Shown here in pieces: positions 8,757 to 16,368 of a stretch of 38,812 nt of DNA (its first letter is position 1; each line of letters opens with the position of its first letter). This stretch comes from an uncultured Allobosea sp. (lineage in GTDB: Bacteria > Pseudomonadota > Alphaproteobacteria > Rhizobiales > Beijerinckiaceae). The stretch is from positions 1-38,812 of the forward strand of contig NZ_CAMFJF010000034.1 in assembly GCF_945956895.1 (NCBI RefSeq). The letters run 5' to 3'. Both the position numbers and the translations under genes were made by a program. Under the pieces are notes generated by a model. The model saw nothing but the letters and a program-made list of their open reading frames with translations, was not told the DNA's origin and ran no database searches.

Positions 8757-9326
8757 ATGCAGTTCACCAAGACGAGCGTTCGCGATGCGATGGTCATCGA
8801 CCCGACCCCGCATGCCGATGCGCGGGGACGCTTCATGCGGGCCTGGTGCCTTCGGGAATTCGCCGAGCAGGGCATGAGCTTCACCCCGGTGCAGGCCAAT
8901 ATGGGCTTCAGCACGAAGCGCGGCACGCTCCGCGGCATGCATTTCCAGGAAGCGCCGGCGCTCGAGGCGAAGCTGGTGCGCTGCACACGCGGCGCGATGT
9001 TCGACGTGGTCCTCGACCTCAGGCCGGATTCGCCGAGCTACGGCAGTTGGCATGGCGTCGAGCTGAACGACGAGAACGGCCGCATGCTCTACCTGCCCGA
9101 GGGCTGCGCCCACGGCTACCAGACGCTCCGGCCGGATACCGAAATGCACTACATGACCTCGGCCTTCTACGCGCCGGCGTCTGCGAAGGGCGTGCGTTTC
9201 GACGATCCGGCCTTCGGCATCGCCTGGCCCCTCCCCGTCTCCGAAATCTCCGAACAGGACCGCAACTGGCCGCTGGCGCGGCACATCCCCGACGACGCTG
9301 CGCAGCCGCAGCGCCTGTCGGCCTGA
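8757..9326 (+). CDS. RmlC-type 4-keto-6-deoxyhexose 3,5-epimerase
   Basis: 189 residues, a full-length cupin of the dTDP-4-dehydrorhamnose 3,5-epimerase family. Hallmarks are intact: TLRGMHFQ with the catalytic His at 62, PEGCAHGYQTL, the tyrosine in SAFYAP, and the FDDP aspartate before FGIAWPL. The family epimerises C3 and/or C5 of NDP-4-keto-6-deoxyglucose. No dTDP-glucose genes (rmlA, rmlB, rmlD) are present in the window, while CDP-glucose synthase and CDP-glucose 4,6-dehydratase flank it. I therefore infer a CDP-4-keto-6-deoxyhexose substrate. It follows a 212-bp intergenic stretch, so transcription may restart here. Confidence 0.88.
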   Translation: MQFTKTSVRDAMVIDPTPHADARGRFMRAWCLREFAEQGMSFTPVQANMGFSTKRGTLRGMHFQEAPALEAKLVRCTRGAMFDVVLDLRPDSPSYGSWHGVELNDENGRMLYLPEGCAHGYQTLRPDTEMHYMTSAFYAPASAKGVRFDDPAFGIAWPLPVSEISEQDRNWPLARHIPDDAAQPQRLSA

Positions 9327-9362
9327 CCACCCCTGCCGGGATCATCGAAAGAGGAACGCGAT

Positions 9363-10691
9363 ATGGCTCTGGACATGGTGTTGCGGGACTACGAGGCCGC
9401 AGGGCGGCAAATCCGCGTCGGCATGGTCGGCGCCGGCGCCACCGGCCGCGCCATCGCGCTTCAGCTCGGCACGCCGGTGCCCGGGATGCGGCTGGTCGCG
9501 ATCGCCAACCGGACGCCCGGCAATGCCGAACGGGCCTTTCGCGAGGCGAAGATCCATGGCTGGAGCCGGGTCTTCACCGCGCGTGAGGCCGAGAGTGCGA
9601 TCGCGCGCGGCGTGCCGGTCCTGACCGACGATCCCTCCGTGCTGACCGCCTGCGAGGCGATCGACATCATCCTCGAGGTGACCGGGACGGTCGAGGCGGG
9701 TGCTGCGGTGGTGCTCGACGCGATCGCGCATCGCAAACATGTCGTGATGGTCAATGCCGAGCTCGATTCCCTGATCGGCCCGATCCTGAACGAGAAGGCG
9801 CGCGAGGCCGGCGTCGTCCTGACCAATACCGATGGCGACGAGCCCGGCGTCGCCATGACCCTGCTGCGCTATCTGCGGACGCTCGGCCTCAAGCCGGTCG
9901 CTGCCGGCAACATCAAGGGCATGGTCGACTATTACCGCAATCCCGAGACGCAGCGCGCCTTCGCCGAGAAGAACGACCAGGATCCGCGCAAGGTCACCTC
10001 CTTCGCCGATGCGACCAAGCTGTCGATGGAAACGACGGTGCTTGCCAATGCGACGGGCTTCCATGCGGGCCGCCGCGGCATGTACGGACCGGCCTGCAGC
10101 GATGTTCGGGAGGTCGCGGAGCGCCTGCCGGCGCAGGCGATGCTCGACACGGGGCTGGTCGACTATGCCCTGGGGGCTGCGCCCCATACCGGAGCCTTCG
10201 TCGTGATCCACGAGGAGAATCCGCTGAAGCAGGCGCAGCTCGCCTATTACAAGCTGGGCAACGGCCCGTTCTACGTCTTCTACACGCCGTTCCACCTGCC
10301 CCATCTCCAGATCGCCTCGACCATCGCCCGCGCGGTGATCCAGCACGACCCGACCGTGGCGCCGCTGGCAGGGCCGGTCTGCGAGGTCGTCACGGTAGCG
10401 AAACGCGATCTCGAGGCCGGCGAGCGCCTCGATGGGATCGGCGGGTTCTGTGCCTACGGCCTGATCGAGAATGCGGCGGAGGCGCGCGCCACTGACGCGC
10501 TACCGATCGGCCTGTCCGAGGACTGCGTCCTGCGCTGCGACAAGAAGAAGGATGACGTCATCTCCTTCGCCGATGTCGAGGTGCCGGCCGGGCGCCGGGC
10601 GGATGCGCTCTGGCGCGAACAGCAGAGGCGCTGGCCGACGCAGGAAGCGCAGGCTTCGCCGCCACGCGCCCTCGCCGAGGCTGCCACCTGA
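9363..10691 (+). CDS. homoserine dehydrogenase-like NAD(P) oxidoreductase with C-terminal SAF domain
   Basis: 442 residues. An N-terminal Rossmann fold has the dinucleotide motif GAGATG (23-28), then IILEVTGTVEAG and HVVMVNAELDSLIGP, matching the NAD-binding domain of homoserine-dehydrogenase-like proteins. From about residue 345 (VAKRDLEAGERLDGIGGFCAYG) the sequence resembles a SAF domain. The SAF fold is also found in sialic acid synthase-like enzymes and in FlgA. Such two-domain proteins occur in sugar and polyol metabolism and in polysaccharide loci, but I know of no assigned reaction for the members in surface-polysaccharide clusters. The gene lies between the epimerase (36-bp gap) and the 4,6-dehydratase (40-bp gap). 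I infer it acts on a CDP-ketosugar or helps form a modified or branched sugar. The exact reaction is unknown. Confidence 0.82.
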   Translation: MALDMVLRDYEAAGRQIRVGMVGAGATGRAIALQLGTPVPGMRLVAIANRTPGNAERAFREAKIHGWSRVFTAREAESAIARGVPVLTDDPSVLTACEAIDIILEVTGTVEAGAAVVLDAIAHRKHVVMVNAELDSLIGPILNEKAREAGVVLTNTDGDEPGVAMTLLRYLRTLGLKPVAAGNIKGMVDYYRNPETQRAFAEKNDQDPRKVTSFADATKLSMETTVLANATGFHAGRRGMYGPACSDVREVAERLPAQAMLDTGLVDYALGAAPHTGAFVVIHEENPLKQAQLAYYKLGNGPFYVFYTPFHLPHLQIASTIARAVIQHDPTVAPLAGPVCEVVTVAKRDLEAGERLDGIGGFCAYGLIENAAEARATDALPIGLSEDCVLRCDKKKDDVISFADVEVPAGRRADALWREQQRRWPTQEAQASPPRALAEAAT

Positions 10692-10731
10692 AAGAAGCAT
10701 CGATCCCGTCGTCGCGATGGAGCCTTCAGCC

Positions 10732-11886
10732 ATGCTGAACCGTTCTTTCTGGAAGAACCGCAAGGTCTTCGTCACCGGCCATACCGGCTTCAAGGGGGCG
10801 TGGCTGTCGCTGTGGCTGGAGGCGCTCGGCGCCGACGTCACCGGCTACGCGCTCGATCCGCCGACCGAGCCGAACCTCTTCGAGCAGGCCAGGGTGGCGG
10901 AATGCCTGCATTCGATCCATGGCGACGTGCGCGATCTCGGGCATCTGCAAGCCGCGATGGCCGCCTGCAAGCCCGACGTCGTCATCCACATGGCGGCCCA
11001 GTCGGTGGTCCGCACGAGCTATGAGGACCCGGTCGACACTTACGCCACCAATGTCATGGGCACGGTCCATCTCATGGAGGCCGTCCGCCGGCTCGAGCGC
11101 CCCTGCGTCGTGGTCAACGTCACCAGCGACAAATGCTACGACAATCGCGAATGGGTCTGGGGCTATCGCGAGAGCGACGCGATGGGCGGCCACGACCCCT
11201 ATTCCAACTCCAAGGGCTGCTCGGAGCTGGTGACCAGTGCCTATCGCGACTCTTACTTTCCGCCGGAAACGCTGTCCCGCCACGGCGTCGCGGTGGCGAG
11301 CGCCCGTGCGGGGAACGCGATCGGCGGCGGCGACTGGACGGCGAACCAGCTGATCCCCGACCTGATCCGGGCCTTCCTGGACCGGCGACCCTGCCGCATC
11401 CGCAATCCTGCAGCGATCCGGCCCTGGCAGTTCGTGCTGATGCCGCTGCACGGCTATCTCCTGCTGTGCGAGCGACTGGCGGAGGATGGCGTCCGCTTCG
11501 CGTCAGGCTGGAATTTCGGGCCGGCGGAAACGGATGCCAGGCCGGTCTCGTGGATCGCCGACAAGCTCGTCTCGTCATGGGGCGAAGGCGCGTCCTGGGC
11601 TCAGGACGGGACGGCGCATCCCGCCGAGGCGCAATTGCTGCGCCTCGACACCTCCAAGGCACGGGCGCTGCTCAACTGGCATCCGGTGCTTCAGCTCGAC
11701 CAAAGCCTGCTCTGGATCGTCGAGTGGTACGAGGCCTTCCAGGCCGGGAAGGACCTGCAGTCGCTCACGCGGCGGCAGATCGAACGCTACGAATATCTTC
11801 TCCAGGACGATGCCGAGACATGCTCGGCGGCTTCGCGGCGGATCAAGGCCGCCGCCGCGCCTCTGCTCTCAGCCGCCGAAGTCTGA
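10732..11886 (+). CDS. rfbG: CDP-glucose 4,6-dehydratase
   Basis: 384 residues, an extended short-chain dehydrogenase. NAD-binding TGHTGFKG lies at 15-22, VIHMAAQSVVRTSY follows, then the catalytic serine region (VTSDKCYDN) and the YxxxK pair Y157/K161 (YSNSK). RAGNAIGGGDWT is typical of RfbG. It converts CDP-glucose to CDP-4-keto-6-deoxyglucose. The start at 10732 is chosen over 10717 because GGAG at 10719-10722 gives a ribosome site 9 bp upstream and the resulting MLNRSFWKNRKVFVTGHTGFKG matches family N-termini. In classical 3,6-dideoxyhexose clusters this gene is followed by rfbH; here it is not. Confidence 0.93.
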   Translation: MLNRSFWKNRKVFVTGHTGFKGAWLSLWLEALGADVTGYALDPPTEPNLFEQARVAECLHSIHGDVRDLGHLQAAMAACKPDVVIHMAAQSVVRTSYEDPVDTYATNVMGTVHLMEAVRRLERPCVVVNVTSDKCYDNREWVWGYRESDAMGGHDPYSNSKGCSELVTSAYRDSYFPPETLSRHGVAVASARAGNAIGGGDWTANQLIPDLIRAFLDRRPCRIRNPAAIRPWQFVLMPLHGYLLLCERLAEDGVRFASGWNFGPAETDARPVSWIADKLVSSWGEGASWAQDGTAHPAEAQLLRLDTSKARALLNWHPVLQLDQSLLWIVEWYEAFQAGKDLQSLTRRQIERYEYLLQDDAETCSAASRRIKAAAAPLLSAAEV

Positions 11887-11923
11887 TCCAGAAGCCGGGC
11901 GCCGGCTCAAGGGAAACACGCTC

Positions 11924-13264
11924 ATGCCAAACGCCGTTGTCCTCGGAACTGGAATGGCCGGCTTCGGAGCGGCTCACCGCCTCCGGGCCGAAGGCATCAC
12001 GCCGATCATGTACGACAAAAACACGTATCATGGCGGGCACACGATGTCGTTTCGCCACGAACCTGGCTTTGTCTTCGACATCGGACCGCATATTTCCTTC
12101 ACGAAGGACGAGCGCATCCAGGATCTGTTCGCGGAAAGCGTGGACCAGCTCTACGAAACCATCCAGATCAACCTGAACAACTACTGGCGGGACTACTGGC
12201 CGCAGCATCCCGTGCAGCTTCACCTGCACGGCCTGCCCGAAGACGTGATCGTCAAGGTCATCGCCGATTTCGTCGAAGAACGGCAAAAGCCGGAAGGGCC
12301 GATCAACAACTATAATGACTGGCTGATCGCCAGCTTCGGTTCGACCTTCGCGGAGCTCTTCCCGAAGCAGTACACGCGCAAATACCACCTCACCACCGCC
12401 GAGAACATGAGCACCGATTGGCTGGGGCCGCGCATCTATCGCCCGACCCTTGAGGAAGTGCTGCGCGGCGCCATTTCGGCCTCGTCGCCGAATATCCACT
12501 ACATCACGCATTTCCGTTATCCGCAGCGGGGCGGCTTCGTCTCCTACCTGCAGAAATTCGTGCCCTTCGGCGACATCAGGCTGAATCACGAGCTGGTCTC
12601 GGTCGACCCGCGGGCTCGCCAGATCACCTTCTCGAACGGCACGCAGACCGGCTACGATCTGCTGGTCTCGTCCGTGCCGCTTCCCGATCTCATCCCGATG
12701 ATCGCCGGCACGCCGCACGACGTTCAGGAGGCCGCACGGAAGCTCGCCTGCTCGTCCTGCGTGCTGGTCAATATCGGCATCGACCGCGAGGACATTTCCC
12801 AGGCGCATATGTCGTATTTCTACGACGAGGACATCTGCTTCACGCGCCTCGGCTTCCCGCACATGCTCTCGCCGAACAATGCCCCGCAGGGCGCCGGCAG
12901 CATCCAGGCAGAGGTCTATTTCTCGGACAAATACAAGCCGTTCACAGGCCAGCCGAGCGACTGGATCGAACCCGTGATCGGCGACCTGCGCCGCTGCGGG
13001 CTGCTGCGCGACAGTGACCGGATCCTCTGCAGCAACGCGATGTATCTGCGCTACGCCAACATCATCTTCGACCTCGATCGCGCGGCGGCGCTGGCGACGG
13101 TGCACGGCTATCTCGACGATCTCGGGATCGCCTATTGCGGGCGCTACGGCGACTGGGGGTACATGTGGACGGATGAGAGCTTCAAGAGCGGCGAGGCAGC
13201 GGCACAGACCGCGCTGGCGCGGCTTGCGGCCTCGCCGGCCCAGCAGCGGGCGCAAGTCGCATGA
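11924..13264 (+). CDS. FAD-dependent oxidoreductase of the amine oxidase/UDP-galactopyranose mutase-like group
   Basis: 446 residues. The N-terminal Rossmann motif is GTGMAG at 8-13, followed by an FAD-pocket segment (GGHTMSFRHEPGFVFDIGPHISF) resembling protoporphyrinogen-oxidase and UDP-galactopyranose mutase families. A C-terminal FAD motif around YCGRYGDWGYMWTDESFKSGEAAA completes the fold. The substrate domain is not close enough to known mutases for me to claim furanose formation; a redox role on a sugar is equally possible. GGGAA precedes the ATG. The gene lies 37 bp after rfbG, and its stop overlaps the next start (ATGA). This pairs it with the pyruvyltransferase-like gene in translation. 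Confidence 0.8.
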   Translation: MPNAVVLGTGMAGFGAAHRLRAEGITPIMYDKNTYHGGHTMSFRHEPGFVFDIGPHISFTKDERIQDLFAESVDQLYETIQINLNNYWRDYWPQHPVQLHLHGLPEDVIVKVIADFVEERQKPEGPINNYNDWLIASFGSTFAELFPKQYTRKYHLTTAENMSTDWLGPRIYRPTLEEVLRGAISASSPNIHYITHFRYPQRGGFVSYLQKFVPFGDIRLNHELVSVDPRARQITFSNGTQTGYDLLVSSVPLPDLIPMIAGTPHDVQEAARKLACSSCVLVNIGIDREDISQAHMSYFYDEDICFTRLGFPHMLSPNNAPQGAGSIQAEVYFSDKYKPFTGQPSDWIEPVIGDLRRCGLLRDSDRILCSNAMYLRYANIIFDLDRAAALATVHGYLDDLGIAYCGRYGDWGYMWTDESFKSGEAAAQTALARLAASPAQQRAQVA

Positions 13265-14697
13265 ACGAGCGGATCGGCATCGACATCGGAGCTGTCGTCC
13301 CGGCTGACCAGCCCTGGTCGGGCCGGCCGGAAGGCAACACCGAGACTCCCAAGGCGCCGCCCTCGAGGCCCGGCCGTATCGCTCTTCTGGCGCATTGCGG
13401 CACAGGCAACCTGGGAGACGAGGGCTCGATCGCGGCCGTCCTCGACAATATCACACGCCGATGGCCCGAGGTGTCCGTCGTCGGCCTGTCGATGGATCCG
13501 GAAGACACCACGCGCCGGCACGGAATCCCGGCCTTCGCCATGCGCCACAGGGTTTTCCCATTCCAGCGGGAATGGTCGTCAGCCCCCTGCTCGGACGAGC
13601 CCGACGGATTCGCGGACAGGCTGAAGGCGCTGGCCCGGAAGACCGGGCCTCTGTTCCGCATCGGCAATACGCTGCGCCATGTCTTGATCGTTCGGCCCGT
13701 CCAATTCCTTCGCGAGACGCTCTTTCTCGGACGCTCGCTCATCCTGCTCTGCGAGCTGGACATGCTGGTGATCTGCGGCGGCGGCCAGCTGCTCGACTGG
13801 GGCGGCCCCTGGGCCTTCCCCTACACACTGTTCAAGTGGCTGGTCCTCGCCAAATGCCTGAACGTCAGGTGCATTTTCCTGAACACCGGCGCCGGCCCTC
13901 TGGATGCGCCGCTGAGCCGCTGGTTCGTCCGGCGTACGCTCAATCTCGCCGATGATGTATCCGTGCGCGACAGAGCCTCCGGCGACTTGCTGCGGAAGAT
14001 CGGCTTCCGCGGCAAGATGAAGGTCGTCGCCGACGCTGTCTGGAACATCCGGATGCCCGGGAATGCCGGAAAGGCACCGCAGGAAGAGCAGGCAGAGCGC
14101 GTCATCGGCATCGCGCCGATGGCCTATGGCGACTCGTCGCGGCACTGGGTCGACGACAACGGGAGCTATCATCGGTTGATCGACAACCTCGCCGGCTTCT
14201 GCGGCGGGATGCTCGAGCGTGGCTATCGGATCAAGCTCTTCAGCAGCGACATCTGGTTCGATTCCCAGGCTATAGCGGATCTCGACGCAGCTATCCGCGA
14301 GAAGAACCCGGGATTGGCGGCCGATCGTGTCATGCGAGAAGCAGTCTGTGATATCGACAGCCTGCTTTCCGCCCTGTCCGGCCTGGATTGCTACGTCACC
14401 TGCCGCTTCCACGGCGTGATCTTCGCTTCCCTGCAGAATGTCCCGGCCATCGCGCTGTCGCCTCATCCCAAGGTGAGCGACCTCATGGAGGCGCTCGGAT
14501 TGTCGGAATATTGCGTCGATATTGCGCACTGCGACGCGGCGGACCTGACGGTCCGGGCCGATCGGTTGCTTGCCAATGCCGATGCGATCAAGGCGCGCAT
14601 CGCGCAAAACGTCTCGAAATTCCAGGAGCAATTGACGGAGCAGTTCGACGAGCTGTTCCCGAAACATAGCGACCCGAACGGCGAAAATTCGAAATAA
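13261..14697 (+). CDS. polysaccharide pyruvyltransferase family protein (WcaK-like)
   Basis: 478 residues. After a roughly 40-residue leader come IALLAHCGTGNLGDEGSIAAVLDNI, a GGGQLLDWGG loop, TGAGPL, VSVRDRASGDLL, and a C-terminal CRFHGVIFASLQNVPAIALS block. These are the standard blocks of the PS_pyruv_trans family (CsaB, WcaK, EpsI). The family adds ketal-linked pyruvate from phosphoenolpyruvate to sugars, giving the polymer negative charge; some members do other transfers. The arrangement and the conserved R-x-H-G in the second domain support membership. It starts inside the stop of the FAD-enzyme gene, so the two are coupled. The long N-terminal leader could be partly non-native if translation starts later, but the overlap supports this start. 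Confidence 0.85.
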   Translation: MNERIGIDIGAVVPADQPWSGRPEGNTETPKAPPSRPGRIALLAHCGTGNLGDEGSIAAVLDNITRRWPEVSVVGLSMDPEDTTRRHGIPAFAMRHRVFPFQREWSSAPCSDEPDGFADRLKALARKTGPLFRIGNTLRHVLIVRPVQFLRETLFLGRSLILLCELDMLVICGGGQLLDWGGPWAFPYTLFKWLVLAKCLNVRCIFLNTGAGPLDAPLSRWFVRRTLNLADDVSVRDRASGDLLRKIGFRGKMKVVADAVWNIRMPGNAGKAPQEEQAERVIGIAPMAYGDSSRHWVDDNGSYHRLIDNLAGFCGGMLERGYRIKLFSSDIWFDSQAIADLDAAIREKNPGLAADRVMREAVCDIDSLLSALSGLDCYVTCRFHGVIFASLQNVPAIALSPHPKVSDLMEALGLSEYCVDIAHCDAADLTVRADRLLANADAIKARIAQNVSKFQEQLTEQFDELFPKHSDPNGENSK

Positions 14698-14716
14698 CCG
14701 AATGATGGGGACGAAA

Positions 14717-15748
14717 ATGACGGACAATATCGACCCGCTGGTCAGCGTCGTCACACCTGTCTACAACGGAGGCAAATTCCTGCGGGAATGCATCGAAAGC
14801 GTTCTGTCACAGACCTACCAGAACTTCGAATACATCATCCTCAACAATTCCAGCACCGACGACACCCTCGAAATCGCCGAGGACTATGGCCGGCGGGACA
14901 GCAGGATTCGCATCTTCAGCAATGACGAGTTGCTGCCGATCATAGCCAATCACAACAAGGCTTTCAGTCTCATCTCCAGAGACAGCAAGTACTGCAAGGT
15001 CGTCTCGGCGGATGACTGGATCTATCCGGAATGCCTTGAAAAGATGGTCGGGCTCGCCAAAGCGCACCCGTCGATCGGCATCGTCGGCGCCTATCAGCTC
15101 AGCGGCGGAAACGACATCTGGTATGTCCGCAATGTCGGTCTTCCGCATTCGCAGTCCGTCATTTCGGGCCAGGATATCTGCCGCGCTCATCTGCTGGGCC
15201 TGCAACGCGTTCTGGGGAACCCGACATCGGTGCTGTACAGGGCCGACCTGATCCGGAATACGCCTGAATTCTTCCCAAACCCCACGCAGGAGGCTGATAT
15301 CAGCGCCTGCGTGAAGCATCTCAGGTACGCGGATTTCGGATTCGTGCACCAAATTCTTGCGCACGAACGAATTCACTATAACCGCGCAACCACCTCATCC
15401 CTCGACAACAATGCCTATGTATCGGCAGAAATCAGCGACTGCCAGGAATATGGCGATTGGTACCTCTCTCAATCCGAAAAAGAGGAACGGATCCGCGACC
15501 TCCTCGATCAATATTATCGTTACCTTTCATCCAGCGCCTTGAAATTCAAGGACAAGGATTTCTGGAAATATCATACAGATCGTCTGCATGAACTCGGATA
15601 TCGATTTGACAGAATGAAATTCTCCAAGGGTATTTCGACGAAACTGATCGATCTACTCCTGAATCCGAAATGGACGATCAAAGCCGTCATCAATCGCGTT
15701 CATACGTATTATATGTTGAGAGGGATGTCTTCACCTCCTAAAAGCTGA
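14717..15748 (+). CDS. GT2 family glycosyltransferase, lower-G+C terminal gene of the cluster
   Basis: 343 residues from ATG 14717; the ATG at 14702 is also in frame. GGGGA at 14707-14711 lies 5 bp before 14717 and MTDNIDPLVSVVTPVYNGG is a normal GT2 start. GT-A motifs include VVTPVYNGGKFL, IILNNSSTDDTLEIA and VVSADDWIYPE (DD metal ligands). No membrane helix is seen. Base and codon use is visibly more AT-rich than in the genes upstream, increasing toward the 3' end. This fits a horizontally acquired cluster edge. It is the last gene before about 620 bp without convincing coding sequence. The donor and acceptor are unknown. Confidence 0.88.
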   Translation: MTDNIDPLVSVVTPVYNGGKFLRECIESVLSQTYQNFEYIILNNSSTDDTLEIAEDYGRRDSRIRIFSNDELLPIIANHNKAFSLISRDSKYCKVVSADDWIYPECLEKMVGLAKAHPSIGIVGAYQLSGGNDIWYVRNVGLPHSQSVISGQDICRAHLLGLQRVLGNPTSVLYRADLIRNTPEFFPNPTQEADISACVKHLRYADFGFVHQILAHERIHYNRATTSSLDNNAYVSAEISDCQEYGDWYLSQSEKEERIRDLLDQYYRYLSSSALKFKDKDFWKYHTDRLHELGYRFDRMKFSKGISTKLIDLLLNPKWTIKAVINRVHTYYMLRGMSSPPKS

Positions 15749-15875
15749 AATAAATAAATTACGATGCCTCTCAGAGACGCATTTTGCTTAAATTTTATTC
15801 AGAAAAAAAACAACACCTTACTACATCAAATGAAGGATGACGTAGGGTGCGGTTAAGATAACACTCTCGTGAAAA

Positions 15876-15906
15876 TTAACCATTTGCTAACCAACTTGCT
15901 GACCAA
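15876..15906 (+). promoter_or_regulatory. helically phased TRACCA repeats with a CtrA-like half site
   Basis: Three copies of T(A/G)ACCA begin at 15877, 15888 and 15900, spaced 11 and 12 bp, about one DNA turn. The last two are part of a longer tandem repeat, TTGCTAACCAA (15884-15894) and TTGCTGACCAA (15896-15906). The first lies in TTAACCAT (15876-15883), identical to the alphaproteobacterial CtrA half-site sequence. This looks like a multimeric regulator-binding site. Confidence 0.45.
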
Positions 15907-16157
15907 GCAGCTTTTTGGTAGTGTCAGCAGCCCCGAGCCCCGACAGATCGGCTCCAATTCGATCTAATTTTTTCACATGTTGCGGGCATTGCAGTGATCG
16001 ACAGCATCATTCTCAATCTGCATAAATATCAGACCGATGAACCCGCCACTGGCGGCCACGACCACGCGCATCCAACGCCTCGCCCGAAAGAATATAATCA
16101 AAATCAATGCAAATCGACCGATTTGACCATTAGAAATTCCATTCCCCCAAAAAACAA

Positions 16158-16175
16158 GTATTGTAAATACAATAC
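16158..16175 (+). promoter_or_regulatory. perfect inverted repeat, operator candidate
   Basis: GTATTGTA at 16158-16165 and TACAATAC at 16168-16175 are exact reverse complements separated by AA. The site lies about 190 bp upstream of the LuxR-type regulator gene in AT-rich DNA. It has the size and symmetry of a dimeric repressor or activator site. No T-run follows, so it is unlikely to be a terminator. Confidence 0.5.
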
Positions 16176-16272
16176 GCTCGACACGACAACACCAATGCCT
16201 AAAACGTTAAATAAGCCCGGTAAAATAAAAAACGTCCTCCGCGTGAGCCTGCGTCGAAGAGGAAACTCGGCT

Positions 16273-16295
16273 GGATCCTCGATCTCGATGGATCC
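16273..16295 (+). promoter_or_regulatory. interrupted palindrome close to the regulator start
   Basis: GGATCC at 16273-16278 and again at 16290-16295 bracket two CGAT steps (TCGATCTCGAT). The 23-bp element is symmetric except at a few central positions. It lies about 75 bp upstream of the ATG at 16369, a place where an autoregulatory site would be expected. Its function is inferred only. Confidence 0.35.
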
Positions 16296-16368
16296 TCCCA
16301 ACAGAGCTACGCACGCGCGTTAAGCTCGATAAGGGGGGTTGCGTCCATTTGCGTTTCGGGAGAGTTCC

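Larger units (their letters stand above)
15749..16368 (+). other. AT-rich non-coding interval rich in palindromes
   Basis: About 620 bp between the last glycosyltransferase and the LuxR-type regulator. It is much more AT-rich than the rest of the window (for example the run of A at 15803-15810) and contains no ORF with a believable start, composition or family motif. It contains phased TRACCA repeats, an 8+8 bp inverted repeat and an interrupted GGATCC palindrome, each listed separately. It probably holds the regulator's promoter and perhaps a small RNA; neither can be proved from sequence. Confidence 0.7.

Noticed and set aside
8757..9326. Evidence for a dTDP-L-rhamnose pathway
   Set aside because: Only the epimerase-like gene is present; RmlA, RmlB and RmlD are absent and CDP-glucose genes surround it.
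15764..15784. Weak stem-loop just after the last glycosyltransferase as a terminator
   Set aside because: The arms pair for only 3 bp on each side of a mismatch, so it is not convincing despite nearby T residues.
15994..16323. Possible 109-residue coding region in the AT-rich interval
   Set aside because: No ribosome site, low-complexity lysine, asparagine and proline-rich sequence with no recognisable fold, and it covers palindromes better explained as regulatory DNA.
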